A stretch of DNA of 64,000 nt from Fibrobacter intestinalis (lineage in GTDB: Bacteria; Fibrobacterota; Fibrobacteria; Fibrobacterales; Fibrobacteraceae), in assembly GCF_900167415.1 (NCBI RefSeq), contig NZ_FUWU01000013.1, positions 1 through 64,000 of the forward strand, given 5' to 3'. The notes below the pieces were generated by a model that saw only the letters and a list, made by a program, of their open reading frames with translations, made no database searches and was not told where the DNA came from. Shown in pieces: positions 1 to 9,482 of this stretch (its first letter is position 1; the number at the start of each line of letters is the position of its first letter). Position numbers and translations under genes: made by a program.

Positions 1-2
1 AA

Positions 3-440
3 ATGAAATTCGACGAGTCTAAAATTATCAACGCCCTGCACACAGACAGGGCAGTCGTAGGAAGCAAGGGATTCTTTGCGGACAAAATCATTGAGTTGAA
101 ACTAATGGTCGAAGAAGGCGATTGCATCCAAGAGCTGAAAGATGTAATCACCGAAGGATGCCCATATCCTTTCAAGTCTGACGCTGGAAACTTTTTCGAC
201 TTCTTCTACCCTGTCGAAATCGCGAAGAGAAAGAAACTGGTTTCGTTTACTTGGGAAGACCGTGAAATGCTGCGGGGGAAGTGGTATCGAAAAAAAGGCA
301 AAGAAAACGAGTATACAATAACTCTATTAAACCGCTTTTCCGATGGAACATTTGGCATTGACGCAATTCCTGCGGAAAACTTCTTAACTGATTGTGAATT
401 TCTCGACGGCTCGCCTTGCGGCAAGGAGGTGGAGGAATGA
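3..440 (+). CDS. Phage-like hypothetical protein, first gene of a coupled cluster
   Basis: 145 aa, not assigned to a named family. It starts at an ATG two bases into the window, so the start cannot be checked against an upstream ribosome site. The N-terminus (KIINALHTDRA) resembles small uncharacterised proteins I associate with phages of gut bacteria; that is a recollection, not a search. No signal peptide or membrane segment is visible. Its TGA overlaps the ATG of the next gene, so it belongs to the same translationally coupled operon as the genes up to about 2.7 kb. The function is unknown. Confidence 0.6.
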   Translation: MKFDESKIINALHTDRAVVGSKGFFADKIIELKLMVEEGDCIQELKDVITEGCPYPFKSDAGNFFDFFYPVEIAKRKKLVSFTWEDREMLRGKWYRKKGKENEYTITLLNRFSDGTFGIDAIPAENFLTDCEFLDGSPCGKEVEE

Positions 441-760
441 AGCCCGAAAAACTGAACAAGTTCATCGCCCAGATGAAAATCGAGCTTGCCGAGGCCGAGT
501 CGAAGCACCCGCACTTCGCGGACGGATTATCCGAGCGTTCAGCAGGGAACGTGAAATTTAACCTTAAAGCAATGAGGGAAAAGAACGGGAAGCCCCCCTA
601 CATGGCCGACAGAATCATTTTAGAGGAAGTCTTTGAAGCTATCGAGGCATACCAGAAAGAAGACCTAGTCCCCGCCATGCTGGAACTCGCCCAGTGCGGG
701 GCGGTGATTCTCCGCACTATGGAAATGCTGGAAAACGAAATAGAGGAGAAAGAACCATGA
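437..760 (+). CDS. Small hypothetical protein of the phage-like cluster
   Basis: 107 aa. I start it at the ATG at 437, which overlaps the previous stop as ATGA and has a strong AAGGAGGTGGA ribosome site just upstream; an in-frame TTG at 416 lacks such support. The protein is mostly helical with acidic patches. The segment IILEEVFEAIEAYQKED, followed by an Ala/Leu-rich helix, faintly recalls all-alpha nucleotide pyrophosphohydrolase (MazG-like) folds, but I see no complete EExxE...ExxD signature, so no function is claimed. It is coupled to the genes on both sides. Confidence 0.6.
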   Translation: MKPEKLNKFIAQMKIELAEAESKHPHFADGLSERSAGNVKFNLKAMREKNGKPPYMADRIILEEVFEAIEAYQKEDLVPAMLELAQCGAVILRTMEMLENEIEEKEP

Positions 761-1236
761 CAAATTACATGACCGTAAACGAAGCCGAAATATACGAATT
801 GAACGTACGTCTTTGGCGCATCAAACAGGCAATCGAAAAGCCTACAAAGGATTTGGGGTGCCCTAAACTGGATGCCGAAATCATGAAGCTGCGTTACAAG
901 GCGACAAAATTTCTTCGGGACGTTCTTTTTATGCAGCAATACGTTTGGGAATGCGCTTCGGAAGAAGAAGAAAAATCTTGGAACGACAGGACGCCAGACC
1001 CGAAAGAACTTGTCAAAGAGTTCGATTTGCCCGTCGATGAAAAGCTGGCGGAAAGCATGTATAAGGACGAACTCGATGTCTGCGGAGAATTTGGGCCAGG
1101 CAATCATTTCCTGTCTATCTACGACCCTATGGACTGGTGGAAAGATTTGCCGGATGAACGCAAAAAGGAATTTCACGAAAACGCCAAGAAGTTTCTTGAA
1201 AAATCCAGAAAGATGATGGCGGAGGGTGCGAAATGA
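757..1236 (+). CDS. Hypothetical protein of the phage-like cluster
   Basis: 159 aa, family not recognised. The start is the ATG at 757, overlapping the previous stop as ATGA with GAGGAGA upstream; a longer reading frame from 694 would bury most of the preceding gene's end. The protein is charged and soluble-looking, with an aromatic patch (DPMDWWKDLPDERKKEF) near the C-terminus that may be a short helical interaction segment. Its stop overlaps the next start in the same way, so it is probably expressed in fixed ratio with its neighbours. Confidence 0.6.
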   Translation: MTNYMTVNEAEIYELNVRLWRIKQAIEKPTKDLGCPKLDAEIMKLRYKATKFLRDVLFMQQYVWECASEEEEKSWNDRTPDPKELVKEFDLPVDEKLAESMYKDELDVCGEFGPGNHFLSIYDPMDWWKDLPDERKKEFHENAKKFLEKSRKMMAEGAK

Positions 1237-1742
1237 CCGCAATAAAAACCGAAGAGGAACGCGCACGGCTGGACGAGCTGTACGCGCTCGTGGAAGCGGA
1301 AATGGACCATTCCGCCGGAGCTGGCGAAACGCCCGAAAAAGCGGAAGCCGGAAAATGGCATGAGCCGTTCGACAACACCCGCAGCGACGAAGGAATCAGG
1401 CGGTTCAAAAACAGCTTCCCGGACAACCCGCCGAAGGATGTCGCCGTGAACGTCCGCAGCTTCATCCACAATGGACTGCTCGTGGGACGCCGAGAAAAGT
1501 ATCTCGCCGCCCATTACCTGAAACTCTACGAGGACGTGTTCCGCGGCGTAATGGGCGAGAAACGGGAAATCCGCGAGGAGCTGAACCGGCTTTCCGGTTT
1601 CGCCATGGCGGTAATTCAACGCCTCGAGAATTGCGAAAGGGCGGCGCGCGAACAGGACAACCACCACTACTACAAGATTTTCGCGGATTCCGTCCGGAAG
1701 CTCGCCGACAAATTGCAGGGGGTCGCCGATGTCGAAAACTGA
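1233..1742 (+). CDS. Hypothetical protein of the phage-like cluster
   Basis: 169 aa, predicted mostly alpha-helical, rich in Glu, Arg and Lys, without signal peptide or membrane segment. The ATG overlaps the previous stop as ATGA, and a GGAGGGTG ribosome site precedes it. No catalytic motif stands out; the central YEDVFRGVMGEKREIREEL and following helix could form a coiled coil. The gene overlaps the next one by 14 bases. It has no recognised homologue from inspection alone. Confidence 0.55.
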   Translation: MTAIKTEEERARLDELYALVEAEMDHSAGAGETPEKAEAGKWHEPFDNTRSDEGIRRFKNSFPDNPPKDVAVNVRSFIHNGLLVGRREKYLAAHYLKLYEDVFRGVMGEKREIREELNRLSGFAMAVIQRLENCERAAREQDNHHYYKIFADSVRKLADKLQGVADVEN

Positions 1743-2049
1743 CGATTTCTACAGACTTGCCGCATTGCGGGCGGCGGAAGGATTCTCTGCGAAAGCACCG
1801 GGAAAAACGAAAGACCAACGCTACTACGCCTCGCACAAGGAACAGTGCCAAGCGAAAGCGAAAGCGTACCGCGCCGCAAACAAGGAAAAGGAACGGGAAC
1901 GCCAGAGGAAATGGAAAAAGGCGCACCCCGAAAAATACAGGGAAAACCAAAGGGAATGGAATCGCAAAAACCGCGATAAACGGAACGCCTACAAGCGGGA
2001 ATGGCGACGCAAGAAAAAGGAAGCCGCCAAGGCGCAGGAGGCCGCATGA
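1729..2049 (+). CDS. Small highly basic Lys/Arg-rich phage-like protein
   Basis: 106 aa with an extremely basic, helical second half made of degenerate repeats of the type (K/Q)xYRxxNKE-ERxRxWKKxHPEKYRE-NQREW. Such 'YRExN' basic repeats are common in small phage and prophage proteins and may bind nucleic acid; here the binding is inferred from charge only. The start is the ATG at 1729, inside the previous gene and out of frame with it (14-base overlap). Its stop overlaps the next start as ATGA. Confidence 0.6.
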   Translation: MSKTDDFYRLAALRAAEGFSAKAPGKTKDQRYYASHKEQCQAKAKAYRAANKEKERERQRKWKKAHPEKYRENQREWNRKNRDKRNAYKREWRRKKKEAAKAQEAA

Positions 2050-2219
2050 CCGAAATCACCATCCAACAGGCGGCGGCATTCTTCGCTGCATTGGCCATCA
2101 TAACCGTCGCGTTCGCAGTCGGCGAAATCGTCCGCAGGAAGGCCGCCAAAAAAAAAGGCAAGCAGTCCATCTACGACGAGTGGGAACGCCGCCAAAAGGC
2201 GACGAGGGGGCGCAAATGA
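2046..2219 (+). CDS. Single-span small membrane protein
   Basis: 57 aa. The ATG at 2046 overlaps the previous TGA. Residues about 7-26 (QAAAFFAALAIITVAFAVG) form one clear transmembrane helix, followed by a strongly basic cytoplasmic tail (RRKAAKKKGKQ), which predicts N-out/C-in topology. The function is unknown; in phage-like clusters such proteins can be membrane-active factors, but nothing here distinguishes that. The stop overlaps the next start. Confidence 0.55.
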   Translation: MTEITIQQAAAFFAALAIITVAFAVGEIVRRKAAKKKGKQSIYDEWERRQKATRGRK

Positions 2220-2404
2220 TACACGAGGAAAATGCGTTCAAGGCCGAAAAGAACCGGACGGCATACAACAACGCCGTACGCCGCCTGATGGCCCGTTTCC
2301 CGTGCTGGGACTGCTCCAGATTGGGGCATTCCAACGGCGGGCTTGCCGAATGCGCAAAGGCCGGGAAGTGCCTACGCAATTTCCCCGAGAGGAAGACCAA
2401 ATGA
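2216..2404 (+). CDS. Small cysteine-containing hypothetical protein
   Basis: 62 aa, ATG at 2216 in ATGA overlap with the previous gene. It carries a CWDC pair and two later cysteines (CAKAGKC), a possible four-cysteine zinc site. The rest is basic and helical (KAEKNRTAYNNAVRRLM). Together with the next gene it gives two adjacent cysteine-rich mini-proteins. No family recognised. Confidence 0.55.
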   Translation: MIHEENAFKAEKNRTAYNNAVRRLMARFPCWDCSRLGHSNGGLAECAKAGKCLRNFPERKTK

Positions 2405-2694
2405 GCGACTACGGATTCACCGGGGCTGGCGGCTACCCGCTGAACCACGAGCCGTACGCCGTCACCATCCCGCTGTCGGATTACGACGCGACTATGGAAG
2501 AGCTGCGGAAGCTCCGAAAAGAGGCCGAGGAACTGCGGTGCTGCGCCAACTGTCGGCATTCAGGGAAGAACCTCCCCGACATTCCGGGGCACCGGTGCGC
2601 AGAATGCCACGGCGGCGAGGCGTTCTGCATCGTGGACGAGAAATTCCACGACTGGGGCGACAGGTGCATAAACTGGGAAATGAAAAACAAATAG
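2401..2694 (+). CDS. Cysteine-rich small protein, probable zinc-binding
   Basis: 97 aa from the ATG at 2401, which overlaps the previous stop; the longer frame from 2302 is rejected because it overlaps the upstream gene by about 100 bases. The N-terminal part is an ordinary alpha/beta-looking stretch with a helix (DATMEELRKLRKEAEEL). The C-terminal half holds CCANC, CAEC, and further cysteines ending in DRCINWE, a pattern seen in small phage-encoded zinc-ribbon proteins. It is the last gene of the overlapping chain; a 9-base gap precedes the excisionase-like gene. Confidence 0.6.
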   Translation: MSDYGFTGAGGYPLNHEPYAVTIPLSDYDATMEELRKLRKEAEELRCCANCRHSGKNLPDIPGHRCAECHGGEAFCIVDEKFHDWGDRCINWEMKNK

Positions 2695-2703
2695 GAGACA
2701 AAA

Positions 2704-2913
2704 ATGGAAAACATGATTGTAATAAACAACAGGCAATACATGGGAATCGACGAAGCGGCAAAGTCGCTCGGAGTCAGCGTACACCACGTCCGGCGAGAGA
2801 TGTACAGGCAAAACATCCGCTACTTCAAGCACGCAAAAAGGGTCTTGTTTTTGCCCGAATGGCTTGACGAATGGGTTGAGCGGCAAATAGTCAAGCCGCG
2901 CCCGAGGAAATAG
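2704..2913 (+). CDS. Excisionase-like helix-turn-helix protein
   Basis: 69 aa. IDEAAKSLGVSVHHVRREM is a typical MerR/excisionase-type winged helix-turn-helix, and the LFLPEWLDEWV segment is usual for the wing and C-terminus of small excisionase or AlpA-like proteins. The ribosome site is AGGAGA 5 bases before the ATG. Its place directly before the integrase (10-base gap) supports a role as recombination directionality factor or regulator of the element. The specific function is inferred from context and size. Confidence 0.7.
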   Translation: MENMIVINNRQYMGIDEAAKSLGVSVHHVRREMYRQNIRYFKHAKRVLFLPEWLDEWVERQIVKPRPRK

Positions 2914-2923
2914 GAGGTTTGCC

Positions 2924-3925
2924 ATGATAAGGCTATCGCTTTGCCAGCGTAACAAGGCACGCAAGATAATGACATGGTACGCCCGCATCTTCGACACGGA
3001 GAGCGGCAAAATCCGCTACGAGAGTCTAGGAACGGCAAAGAAGGCTGAGGCTTTTGAACGCCTTGCGGAGATGAAGGCGTCGGGCACGTTTTCCGGCGAC
3101 GGCAAAAAACGCGTGACGTTCAAGGATGCGTTCGATACGTATATAAAGCATCTGGAAAGCAGGAACGCTAGCCATCACTCGATAAATCGGGCGCAATTCG
3201 TAGCTAGGACGATGAAAAGCGTCTGGACGCTCAACATTGCGGGCGTAGAAAAGAAAGCGCTTCTTGACGCCTTTGACGAAACGAGAACGGGAAAGAAGGC
3301 TAGTTCATATAACAACGAAAAAAACATCCTTAAGACGGCTTTGAAATATGCGATAGAAGTCTTTGACCTTGACATTCGCAATCCCGCGGAAATAATCAAG
3401 AGCAGGAAAGCGCAAATGGCGGAACGCGACTTCTGGACTCCCGATCAGATTGACCGCATTCTCGATAAGGCGCCGAGACCTACTTATCGCATCGTGTGGG
3501 CGCTAATGGCATTCGCAGGCCTACGCATCCACGAAGCGATAAAGGCAAAGCCCGAAGACATCATTGACGGTCACTTGTACGTAATTGGAAAAGGCAACAA
3601 GGCGGCAAAGGTTCCTGTTTCCTCACGTCTCAAAAAAGAGATAGAGATAGCCGGAGATGCCTGGAAGCCTTACGCAATAAACGCTCAACTGAAAGTACTA
3701 AAGAAGGCGGCTGCAACGGCTATCACCGAGGGGTTCCAGGGCGAGGCGACGAACCACCGATTCCGGCATTCTTTCGCAAGCAACCTTATCAGGTCTGGCG
3801 CTAACATCAAGGCGGTGCAGCTGCTCATGCGGCATTCCAACATCCAGATGACCCTTAACACGTACTCCCACTTATTGAACAGCGATTTAACAGATGAAAT
3901 TGAAAAAATGTTCGGGAATTATTGA
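2924..3925 (+). CDS. Tyrosine recombinase (integrase)
   Basis: 333 aa with an AGGAGG site 6 bases before the ATG. The N-terminal half has a SAM-like core-binding domain (about residues 62-155). The catalytic domain holds the family residues: Arg201 (AGLRIHEA), a Lys near 226-229 (GKGNKAAKV), His278-x-x-Arg281 (NHRFRH), His304 (LMRHSN) and the nucleophile Tyr314 (NTYSH). It should cut and rejoin DNA at the element's attachment sites. It is the last gene of the element on this side, with a terminator beginning about 70 bases downstream. The attachment site should lie near 3.9-4.2 kb, but its core cannot be fixed without the other end or an empty site. Confidence 0.93.
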   Translation: MIRLSLCQRNKARKIMTWYARIFDTESGKIRYESLGTAKKAEAFERLAEMKASGTFSGDGKKRVTFKDAFDTYIKHLESRNASHHSINRAQFVARTMKSVWTLNIAGVEKKALLDAFDETRTGKKASSYNNEKNILKTALKYAIEVFDLDIRNPAEIIKSRKAQMAERDFWTPDQIDRILDKAPRPTYRIVWALMAFAGLRIHEAIKAKPEDIIDGHLYVIGKGNKAAKVPVSSRLKKEIEIAGDAWKPYAINAQLKVLKKAAATAITEGFQGEATNHRFRHSFASNLIRSGANIKAVQLLMRHSNIQMTLNTYSHLLNSDLTDEIEKMFGNY

Positions 3926-3952
3926 CGCTTTGACTGGAAACTCGTATATTTG
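3922..3952 (+). promoter_or_regulatory. Promoter-like TTG-N20-TATATTTG
   Basis: TTG at 3922-3924, 20 bases, then TATATTTG at 3945-3952. This spacing matches the Bacteroidetes-type -33/-7 promoter. It overlaps the last codon of the integrase and leads only into the terminator at 3994, with no coding sequence between. Confidence 0.45.
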
Positions 3953-3957
3953 ACATC

Positions 3958-4027
3958 GGAAAAGAACTTCATTGTTGTTCCATTATGGTAGTAACCCTCG
4001 CACATCGGTGCGGGGGTTCTTTTTTTT
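3958..4027 (+). ncRNA. Candidate small RNA between promoter and terminator
   Basis: The interval between the promoter-like site and the strong terminator would give a transcript of about 70 nt. It does not fold as a tRNA (no T-loop signature). Alternatively it may be the leftover of a chromosomal transcription unit split by integration. Family unknown; existence is inferred from signals only. Confidence 0.3.
3994..4027 (+). terminator. Rho-independent terminator
   Basis: AACCCTCGCAC and GTGCGGGGGTT form an 11-bp stem (one G-T wobble) with an ATCG loop, followed by TTCTTTTTTTT. It closes the integrase transcription unit or the candidate small RNA. Confidence 0.8.
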
Positions 4028-4089
4028 GTGCTCAAAAAAATGCTCACTTGTCCCGCAAGCATTGTAATTATTGACATTTTGCATTCCAG

Positions 4090-4188
4090 CATAGAATCAC
4101 GCGGGTTCGGAAAATCTGACGATTTTCCTGTTTTATCCAGGTTTTTCGCCAGCAAAACAGGTCCGTGTAACAATCATTCTTCCATCTT
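4090..4188 (+). repeat. Diverged ~100-bp direct repeat, copy 1
   Basis: Begins CATAGAATCACGCGGGTTCG and ends in CAATCATTCTTCCATC. About 80 percent of positions match copy 2 at 4907-5006. In one frame both copies can be read as the same peptide core (ESRGFGKSD..FPV), but no start or ribosome site supports translation. Confidence 0.75.
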
Positions 4189-4402
4189 TTTTTGGGGACT
4201 TATATATAAGTTCCACCCGATTTGTCGATGTCTATAAATACTAGAGTTTTTGCATTCTCCGAGTTTCTTGAACATTAGTGGAGAGAAAAAAAGAACCCCT
4301 ACCTAAAAAACACGACTTTTTATTTCCGCAAGGAACATGACGCCGAACGAAAAGAGTTGCAAGTCCAGGCTCTTTGCTTGCCTCAAGGATCGCGGGCTTT
4401 GC

Positions 4403-4442
4403 ACAATTCGTCTAAAGGAGCAAAGCTCCTAAAACTCATGGG
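4403..4442 (+). repeat. Dispersed hairpin repeat (ACAATTCG..CTCATGGG family), copy 1
   Basis: Contains the stem GGAGC-AAA-GCTCC between the conserved ends ACAATTCGTCTAAA and CTCATGGG. Further copies at 4603, 26712 and 26906 (reverse), 44850 and 45018. Confidence 0.8.
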
Positions 4443-4602
4443 CGGGGGATAGGGTGAAGGGGAAAGGGGGCTGGCCTTCGCAAAAGCGTGCAAGGCTAAC
4501 GTTGCGCCGCAAGCTTGCTTGCAGGCATTACTGAGCCGCAGCCGCGGACGCAACGCGTCAACTCCGAAGCCCCCTTATCCCTTCCGCCCGCCGCGGCTTT
4601 GC

Positions 4603-4643
4603 ACAATTCGCCTAAAGGAAGCAGAGCTTCCAAGGCTCATGGG
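4603..4643 (+). repeat. Dispersed hairpin repeat, copy 2
   Basis: Same ends as the copy at 4403, with the stem GGAAGC-AGA-GCTTCC. Both copies are preceded by CGGCTTTGC or CGGGCTTTGC, so the homology extends upstream. Confidence 0.8.
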
Positions 4644-4906
4644 TAGGTGAGCCTCTCGCAGTCTGCGAAAAAAAAGAAAAATCTGGAGGCGAGAGAAAGG
4701 ACAAAAAAGCCCGACTCCCCAAAAAGAAAATTTTTAATCGAGTATCTGGTGGAGGATTGTATATAATTCCCTTTTTTTGATTTGCAATTTTAAGCTCCAA
4801 GCGCTAAGCTCTAATCCCTAACTTCGATTTGACGAATGGGGAATTTGCACAAAAACGGTTTTGTTCGCTGCTTGCATTTTAAATGTTGCATAGTATTCTC
4901 CTTCCT

Positions 4907-5006
4907 CATAGAGTCACGCGGATTCGGAAAATCTGACAATTTTCCTGTTTATATAGGTTTTGCGTTGGCAAAAACAAATCCGTGTGACAATCATTCTTCC
5001 ATCCTT
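4907..5006 (+). repeat. Diverged ~100-bp direct repeat, copy 2
   Basis: Begins CATAGAGTCACGCGGATTCG. Same order of conserved blocks as the copy at 4090, 817 bases away, with substitutions concentrated in the middle. Confidence 0.75.
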
Positions 5007-5261
5007 CTTTTGATTTTGCAACTCCTCGCTCCCAACTCCTAATTCCTAAATTCAATTTGACGAAACGGAACCTGGGGATCAGTTGTCGGTTGCCGGTCGC
5101 CAGCGATCAGAACTTAAAGCTTGGAACTTAGTTTCTAGAGTCTGCAAATCGAGCTTCAAATGTTCGCAATTCTAAGCTCCAAGCTCTAAAATCCAAGCTC
5201 CGACAACTGACCGCAAACCTCCAACCACCGATTACCAACTCCCAACCCCTGACACCAATAA

Positions 5262-6142
5262 CTAAAAAGCCCTATAAAATTCGAACATCCTCCGAATCGT
5301 CTCGCAAATGGGCGTTCCACGCCAAAACTTCCGAATCCGAGAATTGTCCGCGCAAAGATAGGGAATATCAACAGGCCGCATTTTCGCCGCATCCTGCACG
5401 ATTTCAATCGGAACTTTCGCAAACCCAATAATCGTTTGCAGCAATTCCTGCATGGAGTAAGCGATGCCGGAACCGACATTGTAAACCGCCCAGGCATTAT
5501 CGTTTTCGAGCAGCATCCGATAGACATGAACCACATCTTCTACATCCGAGAAATCCCGGACGGCAGTCAAATTTCCCACATAAATTTTCCCGGGCTTTCC
5601 GCTCTTGTCGATTTCAGCGACCTGTTTGCAAAAACTGGGGAGCGCAAAAGTCGGCGTTTGCCCGATTCCCGTATGATTAAAAGAACGCGTGCAGACAATT
5701 CGCATTCCGTATTTTTTCCGATAGAGCTCAGCAAAATTTTCCTGCGCAATTTTGGTGATGCCATAAGGATTGCTCGCTTCCAGAGCGTCCACTTCAACCA
5801 GCGGAGAATTTTTGGCCGCATATTCCTCTGCACTACCGATAAGAAGGACTTTTGCCGAGGGCGCAAAACGTTGAACCGCATCGAGTAAATGCAGCGTCCC
5901 TTTGATATTGACATCCACTGTCATCACCGGATTTTTCCAGCTTTCCCCAACGGAGCTGATTGCTGCCAGATTGATAACATAATCGGGATCCGCATTTTGT
6001 ACCGCAGCATCCACGGCGGATTTTTCCAGTAGATTGAACTCCGGAAAGTTCGCCTGCACCACCTGATGACCCGCTTGAACAAGTTCACGAACCAGATAGC
6101 CGCCGACAAATCCCGATGCGCCGACAACAAGGGTTTTCGGCA

Positions 6143-6143
<1 letters not shown>
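5262..6143 (-). CDS. rmd: GDP-6-deoxy-D-mannose reductase (Rmd)
   Basis: 293 aa NAD(P)-dependent extended short-chain dehydrogenase. It should reduce GDP-4-keto-6-deoxy-D-mannose to GDP-D-rhamnose for surface polysaccharide. Visible are the nucleotide-binding GASGFVGG near the N-terminus, the active-site YGITK (Tyr-x-x-x-Lys), the RSFNHTGIGQ segment, and the C-terminal VPIEIVQDAAKMRPVDIP typical of Rmd rather than of the epimerase/reductase WcaG. The start is the ATG at 6143, overlapping the gmd stop as ATGA; an upstream in-frame ATG (6194) lies inside gmd. A related 4-reductase is possible, but adjacency to gmd and sequence favour Rmd. Confidence 0.85.
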
Positions 6144-8189
<2,046 letters not shown>

Positions 8190-8245
8190 GGCTAAAAATT
8201 AGAAAACAAAACCGTTTGTCGGCACCCTAAAAAGCAGAGAGTTCG

Positions 8246-8992
8246 TTACAAAAACAACTTGGGAAAGGTTTTCGCTTTTTCTAAAGCGGCTTCCAGCGTC
8301 ATGCCTGTAAAATTTTGCGCGCCCAGATTGCGCCCGCTGATTTTATCATCGACAAAAGCTCCAATGCAAATTCCCGGTATGACGCTGTCCGGATCATTCG
8401 GAGCCTGTGGGCCGCCCAAATCTGTGCGGCACCAGCCCGGATCCGTCAGATTGATACAAACATCCGTTCCATCCAATTTACCGGCCAAATCGAGAGTCAC
8501 TTTGTCCAAAGCGGCTTTGCTAGCCGAATAGCCGGCCTGTTCCGGCTCGTTCCGAATGCCGCTCGTCGTATTGATCACACGGCCCCAACCCCTTGCAATC
8601 ATCGGGGGAATAAACGCATAGCACAGCATCATGGGAGCAATCGTGTTGATGGCGAAACTCTGCGCATAATCTTCGGCAGGGGTTTGATAATAATCCTGAC
8701 GGTAAGCGATTTGCACGGCAGCGTCATTAAAAAGGATATCGACCGGCGTTCCTTTGGAACGGATTTCATCTATCATTTTTTGAACCTGCGACAGATCCGA
8801 AAGTTCAGCGGCAACATCGTAAGCTTCGACTCCCAGAGCACGAACTTCTTGCAAGACCGCCGCCGTATGCTCCAGAGAACGACTGTGCAAAATCAAATTG
8901 CAACCATGCTGCGCCATAAAAATGGCAATTCTATAACCGATTCCGCGATTCGCACCCGTTACAAGCGCCCATTTTCCTTTTACATTAGTCAT
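8246..8992 (-). CDS. Short-chain dehydrogenase/reductase
   Basis: 248 aa classical SDR. It has the Rossmann motif TGANRGIG (residues 13-20), an atypical NDAA in place of NNAG, the catalytic Ser in INTTSG, YSASK (Tyr-x-x-x-Lys) and the PGWCRTDLGG loop. It should reduce or oxidise a carbonyl/alcohol with NAD(P). The substrate cannot be read from sequence; SDRs of this length with a PGWxRTDLGG loop are often carbonyl reductase-like. It stands alone, with 56 bases to the DUF2279 gene downstream and a repeat spacer upstream. Confidence 0.88.
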   Translation of the reverse strand: MTNVKGKWALVTGANRGIGYRIAIFMAQHGCNLILHSRSLEHTAAVLQEVRALGVEAYDVAAELSDLSQVQKMIDEIRSKGTPVDILFNDAAVQIAYRQDYYQTPAEDYAQSFAINTIAPMMLCYAFIPPMIARGWGRVINTTSGIRNEPEQAGYSASKAALDKVTLDLAGKLDGTDVCINLTDPGWCRTDLGGPQAPNDPDSVIPGICIGAFVDDKISGRNLGAQNFTGMTLEAALEKAKTFPKLFL

Positions 8993-9000
8993 ATTTTTTA

Positions 9001-9482
9001 GTATATCCTTCCTTTGTCATGAGTTCAAGCAAATTTTTCTTTGCAAGCCGAAAATTTTAAAGGGAATCATATGCAATTCTCCACCAAGATAAACTCGGTT
9101 GTCAGTTATTAGTTGTCAGTTATTAGTTGTTAGTTATTAGTTTTCAATTCCAACTCCCAACTCCTAACCGATCCCTGCCCTTCGATAAACTCAGGGACCG
9201 TTTGTCGAAGCATGGTTGGTGTGCTTCGACAGGCTCAGCAACCGCTTGTCGAACCACTTCACCAAAGCAATTTTTAGAGGAAGCCTACAGCAACTCTTTC
9301 TACATTTTTCTGCAAAGCATCAAGCCTGAAAAGAATTAGCCTAACCTTCGTTTTTCCATAAGGCATTTCAATTCGCATCGAAAGGCAAAGGCCTCGTGGC
9401 ATTTATCGCTAAATATTGGATTTTCTTTTTATACAAAAAGAGCTCGCATTTCTGCGAGCCCTTCGCTTTGAAAAAGCGCGGA
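9001..9482. other. Spacer with short tandem and dispersed repeats
   Basis: No gene seen. 9100-9145 holds short tandem copies of GTTGTCAGTTATTA-type units, 9145-9170 the 'caactcccaactcc' text, and 9174-9265 three degenerate copies of the CCTTCGACAGGCTCAG repeat, also found at 26465. The terminator of the gene to the right lies at 9435-9460. Confidence 0.7.
9435..9460 (-). terminator. Rho-independent terminator
   Basis: Read on the minus strand, GCTCGCA-GAAA-TGCGAGC forms a 7-bp stem followed by TCTTTTT. It lies 23 bases beyond the stop of the gene ending at 9483. Confidence 0.75.

Larger units (their letters stand above)
4028..5261. other. 1.2-kb repeat-rich spacer without genes
   Basis: No convincing gene. 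The stretch holds a diverged 100-bp direct repeat (4090 and 4907), two copies of a 40-bp hairpin repeat (4403, 4603) flanking a segment with imperfect inverted ends (about 4440-4472 and 4567-4592), and from 4790 to 5250 low-complexity 'aactcc/caagctc' text typical of degenerate intergenic repeats. The element boundary is probably at its left edge. Confidence 0.7.

Noticed and set aside
3926-4260. tRNA or tmRNA gene as integration target beside the integrase
   Set aside because: No GGTTCGAATC-type T-arm or acceptor-stem pairing found on either strand in this stretch.
4028-5042. Two related small proteins sharing ESRGFGKSD..FPV
   Set aside because: The frames have no ribosome sites. Differences between the copies are not biased to silent positions, so this fits non-coding repeats better.
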